The notes beneath the pieces were generated by a model. The model was not told the DNA's origin. It searched no databases and saw only the letters and a program-made list of their open reading frames with translations. This document shows, in pieces, positions 59,219 to 64,000 of a stretch of 64,000 bases of DNA. Each line of letters begins with the position of its first letter. Within the stretch, counting starts at the first letter, position 1. The stretch comes from Hormiphora californensis (Eukaryota; Ctenophora; Tentaculata; Cydippida; Pleurobrachiidae): NCBI GenBank assembly GCA_020137815.1, contig CM035351.1:1661966-1725965 (forward strand). Reading direction: 5' to 3'. The position numbers and the translations under genes were made by a program.

Positions 59219-61139
59219 GAGAGAGAGAGAGAACAGGGGGAGGATGGACAATGTGACAGTGCAAGTTCATGCTCGGAAGTTGCACGCTCCGAAACAAAGA
59301 CACACGTTGAAAGACAATGCCTCCTCTCGTGGGACAAACAAGTGAAAGAAGATGAGGTAGATTGGTAATGGTGAGAGGACAAAGAGGAAGACGTGTGAGT
59401 GAAATTGAACGTTTAAACTATTATATTGAAAGTTTGAAACAATTACTAATTTTACCTGGTCGTTGGCGTTTCCACGATCATCTTTACAGATCCGTCCAAT
59501 AGAAGCAGCTATACCCCACTCCATCAGTCTCTTTCTCTCTCATCAGAAAATAAACGTAATTATTAACCTCCCAAGAAGTAATAAACTGGGCCGATTTGAG
59601 CAGTAGGTCGTGGGTTGTAACTGAAAAAGTTACAAGATTTAGTAAAGTGGGGAAATGTTTTTTTGAGAGGTGGGAGTTTTTGGGGGGAAGCTTTGAAGTA
59701 CTTAAAGCCGACAGAGAGGAGGTAGTGATGATAGGTCTTTCTAACTTTCTATCTTGTCATGTCTCTCTTTCTTCAATACTATTTTTTAGATACAACGTGT
59801 TACTAAAGCAGAGAGGTGTGCCTCTCGATTTCTCTCCCACCCCTCCCTCTCTCTTTCTCATCCCTCCCTCTCTCTCCACACTATAGGCTTTACCTAATAA
59901 AAGTGTCTGTGTGTGTGCGTCAAGCTAGGGCTATCCGTGGGAAATAGAGAGATAGGTGGGAGCTCTCCACTATATGAGAGAAAGAACAGGCCGTGTCTTG
60001 AAATTAATTGCAGACATTGCAGACACTAGCTAAATTCTGTGCAGCTCCAGACACTAGCTAAATTCTGTGCAGGTCTCCAGAAAAACGTGGTGTATTGTGC
60101 AGCACTTTGGATTGGTTACACTTCGTTTTACACACCTACCATCTACTAATTCCATTTCTCTCTCTCCCCACCGCACGCACTAATTAGGGGAGAAAAATGC
60201 AAAATAGCTGCCGTCTCTCCACCCTAATAACGTGCAGAGGCATCCTTACAAAACCACTTGCTTCTGTCGTAATAGTAGCAATTAGCTGGACAATTGGGAT
60301 GTATCTCTCTCTGTATCTATCTCTCTCTCTCTCTCTGTATCTCTCTCTCTGCCCTCTCTCTCCCTCTCTCTATCCCGCTCTCTCTCTCTACCCCCCTCTC
60401 CCTATTACATTCTATTAGGATCACACATGCAATCACTAATGCAGTAGTAACAGTAGTACCACACTGTTGCTTAGGAACCTACATGTGCATCTATAATAGA
60501 ACTCACTTACTCTCTAAGGATTCTCCTCTCATAACAATTCTACCAAAATATCCCAACATGATCGACCAAAAAATCCTAAGAGATACCAAATTGAACCGAG
60601 AATAAACCCCAGACATTAAGTTTCCCACTACTCACTTGCTCGGTCTGCACTCAGATATGTATCATGGTAGTTGCCTCCAACAGTGAACTTGGTAATGGCA
60701 GAGGAAGTCCGGTCTGTGTTTACTCCTGCATAAATATCATCACCCGATCGGAGGTAACTGACCCCCCAGGATGCGGACTGAGAGCACATTCGGGGTAGGT
60801 CTGAGTAACTGACCTTCTGTAGAGCTGTCAAATCTGGGGAATATTGGATTTAGTTTCAGCGATCATACGCTTCAAAACCCGCGTGACAATTATACACGAA
60901 AATAAAAGATGGAGTAGATTGTAATCACACACTCAACAGTAAAACCCATAGCATGAGCACAACATAAACCCATAGCATGAGCACAACAGTAAAACTACCC
61001 TGGTTGTTACAGTGGTATTCCACTTACCAGGCTTAAGAATAATGGCCTCTGGTTGTGAAACTGAGTTACTGCCACACGCCAGCAAGTTACCCTGGGCTAG
61101 TGGGAGCACTTGGGTGATGATGTTCTCCGACCATGTCAA
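36612..61139 (-). CDS. transmembrane semaphorin (sema, PSI, membrane segment, Q-rich tail); locus misassembled
   Basis: Guidance/adhesion ligand of the semaphorin family, read right to left. Sema exons: 61028-61139 ([19 protein letters not shown]), 60636-60833, 59568-59620, 59456-59518 ([12 protein letters not shown]), then 45045-45220 ([13 protein letters not shown]) and 44669-44783 ([20 protein letters not shown]), 40097-40197, 39072-39252 ([16 protein letters not shown]). The PSI exon is 38413-38567 ([13 protein letters not shown]). Stem 37893-38158; membrane exon 37512-37762 ([20 protein letters not shown]) with a basic stop-transfer; tail 37135-37344, 36793-36953 ([15 protein letters not shown]) and 36612-36636 (TGA). 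All phases agree. The two exons at 45.2-44.7 kb have second clean copies at 58553-58728 and 58251-58365, so the locus holds a false or real duplication around the noisy block 45.65-57.07 kb. The signal peptide and first blade are not certain (candidate exon 62458-62583). Semaphorins normally bind plexins. Confidence 0.82.
38568..39071. other. semaphorin intron with a coding-like GC-rich stretch
   Basis: A 110-codon plus-strand frame (38679-39011) crosses this intron and has a GC content above its surroundings. It includes a run of five His codons from a CAC repeat. No domain is recognisable and it has no homology I can name, so I leave it as intron sequence. Confidence 0.4.
39959..40007. repeat. 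(CT)n microsatellite
   Basis: Pure CT dinucleotide tract in the semaphorin intron. A GA-rich degenerate tract precedes it at about 39606-39662. Confidence 0.95.
40450..40511. repeat. (GA)n microsatellite
   Basis: Pure GA tract in the 4.5-kb semaphorin intron; a shorter (CT)n lies at about 40728-40760. Confidence 0.95.
41479..41552. repeat. (GA)n microsatellite
   Basis: Pure GA tract followed by a G/A-rich degenerate stretch to about 41630. The quality of the sequence drops slightly here (GGGG runs). Confidence 0.95.
42333..42433. mobile_element. 101-bp foldback element with perfect 26-bp core arms
   Basis: The core arms 42359-42384 and 42388-42413 are exact complements (GGCGGGGATCCGGACAAGGG then TCCTTT) around a 3-bp loop. 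Outer arms AACTCAGGCCGTTTCAAAC and GTTTGAGACGATCTGAGTT also pair. It is a small hairpin MITE or a strong cruciform site in a semaphorin intron. Confidence 0.8.
43186..43247. repeat. (GA)n microsatellite
   Basis: GA tract just before the start of the duplicated segment. Confidence 0.95.
43497..45416. repeat. duplicated semaphorin segment, clean copy A
   Basis: Near-identical to 57086-58974 (copy C) along its whole length, with scattered substitutions and length differences in (GA)n, in an ATGTCTGTC array (44950-45003, almost absent from copy C) and a 5-bp indel near 44480. It contains sema exons 45045-45220 and 44669-44783. A noisy third copy lies at about 47450-49460. After 45416 copy A continues into transposon sequence, whereas copy C continues into AGCCGCCAAGC. 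Confidence 0.9.
45417..45648. mobile_element. clean left end of the foldback transposon
   Basis: Starts CAGGGTGTGAACTGCATGTC after the flank GCTTTTAT. It contains a subterminal hairpin (CGTGTTTGCT ... AGCAAACACG around GCGAGCGCGCTTGCG). The same sequence begins the noisy element copy near 49468 and ends it, inverted, near 54585. CAGGG ends are common in hAT elements. Confidence 0.75.
47220..49467. repeat. noisy third copy of the semaphorin segment (copy B)
   Basis: Recognisable landmarks match copy A in order: TTGTTGAAGTACATGCTCTTG (without its last base) near 47239, the TATAAGAGAAAGGTGGAGAG region near 47518, degraded sema exon sequence near 48690-48790 and 49080-49240, and GTGTGAAACAGGCTCACACT near 49405. 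It then runs into the transposon start. Confidence 0.85.
49468..54590. mobile_element. about 5.1-kb foldback transposon with minisatellite-filled inverted arms (noisy sequence)
   Basis: The left end is a noisy CAGGGTGTGAA...GCATG(TCG)TGTTTG copy and the right end (about 54490-54590) is its reverse complement (GCAAGCGCGCC...CTAGCAAACACGACATGCAG). Inner arms also pair: 49720-50050 with 53980-54310, and 50190-50270 with 53745-53830. From about 50050 to 52210 the sequence is a tandem array of a ~32-bp unit (ACTCCATCTCTCAGCTACCC then TACCTCCCATTT); from 52210 to 53740 it is the same unit reversed. The right flank continues as TTTATAGCCGCCAAGC, which in clean copy C directly follows GCTTTTAT, so copy C is the empty site. 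No transposase is readable at this quality. Confidence 0.75.
50050..53740. repeat. ~32-bp minisatellite, two arrays in opposite orientation
   Basis: CATCTCTCAGCTACCCTACC units run from about 50050 to 52210. GGTAGGGTAGCTGAGAGATG units run from 52210 to 53740. The turning point near 52210 is the centre of the transposon's dyad. Unit counts cannot be trusted because of the sequence quality. Confidence 0.85.
54591..56850. repeat. noisy copy of 58975-61137
   Basis: Same order of landmarks as the clean sequence: AGCCGCCAAGCA, the (GA)n near 54785, ACACGTTGAAAGACAATGCC near 54921, GATCATCTTTACAGATCCG near 55112, and the sema exon remnants near 56330 and 56790 (CGCCAGCAAGTTACCCTGGG). It ends in a G-run region that represents the minisatellite at 61140 onward. 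Confidence 0.85.
57086..58974. repeat. duplicated semaphorin segment, clean copy C (empty-site haplotype)
   Basis: Matches copy A (43497-45416) and holds the second set of two sema exons: 58553-58728 (176 bp, same length as 45045-45220) and 58251-58365 (115 bp, same as 44669-44783). The encoded residues are nearly the same and the phases identical. It runs uninterrupted through GCTTTTATAGCCGCCAAGC, where copy A is broken by the transposon. Confidence 0.9.
59165..59233. repeat. (GA)n microsatellite
   Basis: GA tract between sema exons; its noisy counterpart is near 54787-54822. Confidence 0.95.
59621..60635. other. semaphorin intron
   Basis: Contains (CT)n-rich sequence at 60308-60400 and a 28-bp direct repeat (CAGACACTAGCTAAATTCTG then TGCAG.TC) near 60017-60075. 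No further exon was identified. Confidence 0.6.
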
Positions 61140-62340
61140 CTGTGGAGAGAGAGGGAACTGGTGAGGTAAGAGTGGAGAGAGGGAACTGGTGAGGTAAGAG
61201 TGGAGAGGGAACTGGTGAGGTAAGAGTGGAGAGAGGGAACTGGTGAGGTAAGAGTGGAGAGAGAGGGAACTGGTGAGGGAAGGGTGGAGAGAGGGAACTG
61301 GTGAGGTAAGAGTGGAGAGAGAGGGAACTGGCGAGGTAAGAGTGGAGAGGGGGAACTGGTGAGGTAAGAGTGGAGAGAGGGAACTGGTGATGTAAGAGTG
61401 GAGAGAGGGACCTGTGTGGTACGAGTGGAGGGGGAACTGGTGAGGTAGGTGGAGAGAGGGAAGCGGTGTGGGGAGAGCTGGAGAGGGGGAACATTGGTGA
61501 GGAAGAGTGCGAGGGCACCTGGTGCGGTCACAGTGGGCGACGGGAACCTGGTGAGGTAAGAGTGAGAGCGGGGAAACCTGGTTGCGTCAGACGTGGGAGA
61601 GGGGAACGCTGGTGAGGTAGAGTGGAGAGAGGGAACTGGTGAGGTCGGTTGGAGCAGAGGGAACTGGTGAGGTAAGAGTGGGAGAGAAGGGAACTGGTGA
61701 GGTAAGAGTGGAGAGGGGAACTGGTGAGGTAAGAGTGGAGAGAGGGAACTGGTGAGGTAAGAGTGAGAGAGGGGAACTGGTGAGGTAAGAGTGGAGAGGG
61801 ACTGGTGAGGAAGAGAGAGGGAACTGGTGAGTACAGAGTGGAGAGGGGAACTGGTGAGAGTGGAGGTGGGAACTGGTGAGGTAAGAGTGGAGAGGGGAAA
61901 TTGGTGAGGTAAGAGTGGAGAGGGAACTGGTGAGGTAAGAGTGGAGAGAGGGGAAATTGGTGAGGTAAGAGTGGAGAGAGGGGGAACTGGTGAGGTAAGA
62001 GTGGAGAGAGGGGAACTGGTGAGGTAAGAGTGGAGAGAGGGAACTGGTGAGGTAAGAGTGGAGAGAGAGGGAACTGGTGAGGTAAGAGTGGAGAGGGGGA
62101 ACTGGTGAGGTAAGAGTGGAGAGGGGGAACTGGTGAGGTAAGAGTGGAGAAGGGGGAACTGGTGAGGTAAGCGGTGCGAGAGGGGGAACTGGTGAGGTAA
62201 GAGCGGAGAGAGGGGGGCACTGGTGAGGTTAAGAGTGGAGAGAGGGAACTGGTGAGGTAAGAGTGGAGAGGGAACTGGTGAGGTAAGAGTGGAGAGAGAG
62301 GGAAGTGGTGAGGTAAGAGTGGAGATGGGGAACTGGTAAA
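61140..62340. repeat. 27-28-bp minisatellite, about 45 copies
   Basis: Units of GGGAACTGGTGAGGTAAGAG followed by TGGAGAGA are repeated from the sema exon boundary at 61139 to about 62340, with many small length variants. A minus-strand open frame of 419 codons crosses it only because the unit is close to a multiple of three. It lies in a semaphorin intron. Confidence 0.95.
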
Positions 62341-62457
62341 GGGGCCGTGGAGAGGGAAGTTGACGACGATGATCCCTAGTTTAGATTTCAGGAAAGAAGG
62401 TTGGATTCGGAGAATGGGGTGGTTTGGGTCTTGGAAGAGAGGATGATATAGGAAGAC

Positions 62458-62583
62458 CTTGCCTAGTAGGGAGTCATATATCAGGCTATATTTACGACGT
62501 GTGTGTGTAGCGATGAAACCAGGGCCGTTAGTGAGTGGCACGGTTTTAGTTTTACAAGTGGTCTGCAAATTGGGTTTATTGCT
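62458..62583 (-). other. candidate upstream semaphorin exon
   Basis: An acceptor-like CCTGCACAG precedes 126 open bases (SNKPNLQTTCKTKTVPLTNG to YSLIYDSLLGK), followed by a possible donor GTCTTC. Phase 0 at both ends fits the next exon at 61139. The peptide is not clearly a sema blade, and the donor is poor. Confidence 0.3.
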
Positions 62584-62601
62584 CTGTGCAGGATAGAGAC
62601 T

Positions 62602-62616
<15 letters not shown>

Positions 62617-62674
<58 letters not shown>
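62617..62674. repeat. (GA)n microsatellite
   Basis: GA tract immediately upstream (minus sense) of the candidate exon, with GATA-interrupted flanks to about 62722. Confidence 0.95.
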
Positions 62675-62678
<4 letters not shown>

Positions 62679-62724
62679 TAGAGATAGAGTGAGAGAACAG
62701 AGAGAGAAAGAGAGAGAGAGAGAT

Positions 62725-63398
62725 GGAATAAGATAGCTGTTGCTGGAAATGTTCCATGGGGGTAATGAATTTTGGGATGGTTACCATGGTTACGAAAAGG
62801 AAGACTGTATCGAATTATGACACATCCTTAATTCTCTGTTTTTCTCCATCTTTCTGCCTCCGACTCTCCATTATACCCCTCTCTCCCTATCTCTCTCTCT
62901 CTGCTCTTCATCATCAATCTCTATTATCCCTCTATTCACGCTTAATTTGCCATATTTAATTCATCCGCCATAATATCATGCCCCTTGCTCTCTCCAGATA
63001 GATCGAGGTGCAAAAATAGCCATTTCCTTCAGCAAGAGCACAGCAATAACACCGAGATAGAGTGCTCAATAGAGAAAATAGGAAAGTTTGCTCAAAGTGA
63101 CAGGAAAATGGAAACCCCAAAATTTAGGACAAAGTAAAAACCTAACTGAACCGACAGTCGGTAGTCTCTAGTCCAATAAACTTTTGCCGTGTGACAAATA
63201 TATCATATTCAGTTTGAGAGAGAGAGAGAGAGAGCACGCGTGGGGAGAGAGAAAGAGAAGAAAGGGGTACGGAAGCGGCCCTGTTATTGCAGAAAGCTGC
63301 TGCTTCCTTCTCGGCACCCCTCCCTCCGCCGAAACGTGTGTAAGTTTGTTAAGGGTACAAGTCCCTTTGTAAGGTGATCCCAGCTTCTGTTTCGAGAA

Positions 63399-63456
<58 letters not shown>

Positions 63457-64000
63457 TGAGCAAGAGAGAGAGGTAGGAGAGAGAGACGGAGAGAAGAATA
63501 GAGAGAAGAGAAGAGGGAGAGAGAGGGAGAGAGAGAGAGTGAAGCTCGAAGCAGAAAGAGGAGTAGAGCACCCAGTGTGTGTCCCTCCTACCTTCACTGA
63601 GCCTTCTCGATACACACGCAGATTATCTTGCCTAATTCCTTTTGAACCCCCTCCGCTTCCGCCTCCTATCCCCTACATAATCACAAGCGGATATATGCTA
63701 ATTACCATTAAACCCCCCTCTCTCTCGCCGGCAACTCCTTATACCCCCTAACAAGGCCAGGAGTAGTAAAGGGAACCAGCAGCCCTCAGGATCACACAAG
63801 AGGTATTCAGAATTTATCCAGGTCTCCATTCTTTGCAGCTTTAAACTAGCTGTTGCAGTGCTTGTTGCATACTAAAAGTCACACACTCACTCGCACACGA
63901 CACTGTCGAGCTTGCTTGCGAGCTAACGACCCAATCAATGAAAGGACCAGATGTTTACACTTTTCACGCACACTGATTGGGCGTGTCGTGCTAATTGGAG
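62725..64000. other. right end of window, no gene seen
   Basis: Contains (GA)n at 63213-63235 and 63402-63445 and short CT-rich tracts. No exon with recognisable protein similarity was found; the semaphorin signal-peptide exon could lie here or beyond. Confidence 0.5.

Noticed and set aside
59568-59620. Alternative reading frame of this exon giving [11 protein letters not shown], tempting as a sema motif
   Set aside because: That frame does not agree in phase with either neighbouring exon; the other frame does on both sides.
61136-62787. Minus-strand open frames of 131-419 codons rich in Ser, Pro, Leu and His
   Set aside because: They are translations of the ~27-bp minisatellite and a (GA)n tract, with no protein-like composition beyond the repeat.

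Overview
The window looks like nuclear DNA of an invertebrate animal. Its genes are split by short spliceosomal introns (about 50-400 bp, GT...AG), there are no bacterial operons, and it carries a semaphorin (sema propeller, PSI, transmembrane segment) and Ig/sushi receptors typical of Metazoa. Compact introns, many small foldback (MITE-like) elements and abundant (GA)n tracts would suit an early-branching animal such as a sponge. I cannot prove the phylum from this window.

Layout, left to right. (1) 1-5244, plus: the 3' end of an AMP-binding acyl-CoA/4-coumarate-CoA-type ligase. Its last intron (783-5154) holds an unrecognised basic protein gene (1527-2426, with an in-frame TGA and then 37 more open codons) and a multipass membrane protein (about 3911-4669). 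(2) 6029-7750, minus: a secreted-looking carotenoid oxygenase with all four iron-binding histidines but two single-base frame breaks. (3) 7.9-10.4 kb: dense in palindromes and short mobile elements. (4) about 11.2-21.5 kb, minus: a C2 + DH (RhoGEF-like) gene with many short exons, invaded by two inverted-repeat elements. (5) 22382-29890 and 30014-35132, plus: two neighbouring receptor genes with the same plan (LamG-like, sushi, Ig-like domains, one transmembrane segment, tyrosine-rich tail). The first starts head-to-head with the RhoGEF gene, 865 bp away. Its tail carries near-ITAM pairs, while the second tail is an array of YxN (Grb2-type) motifs. (6) 36612-61139, minus: a transmembrane semaphorin, modelled exon by exon.

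The semaphorin locus is not correctly assembled. About 45.65-57.07 kb has the homopolymer-inflated texture of unpolished long-read sequence and repeats the clean sequence on both sides. Clean copy A (43.5-45.4 kb) and clean copy C (57.1-59.0 kb) are near-identical and both contain the same two sema exons. The simplest reading is two haplotypes joined end to end. One haplotype carries a roughly 5-kb foldback transposon (CAGGG... termini, arms built of a ~32-bp minisatellite) in a semaphorin intron; the other does not.

The most interesting biology is the receptor pair: matching ectodomains, different SH2-docking tails, a second gene without a visible first exon but with a splice phase that fits the first gene, and a divergent RhoGEF next door. 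No rRNA, tRNA or CRISPR array was seen.
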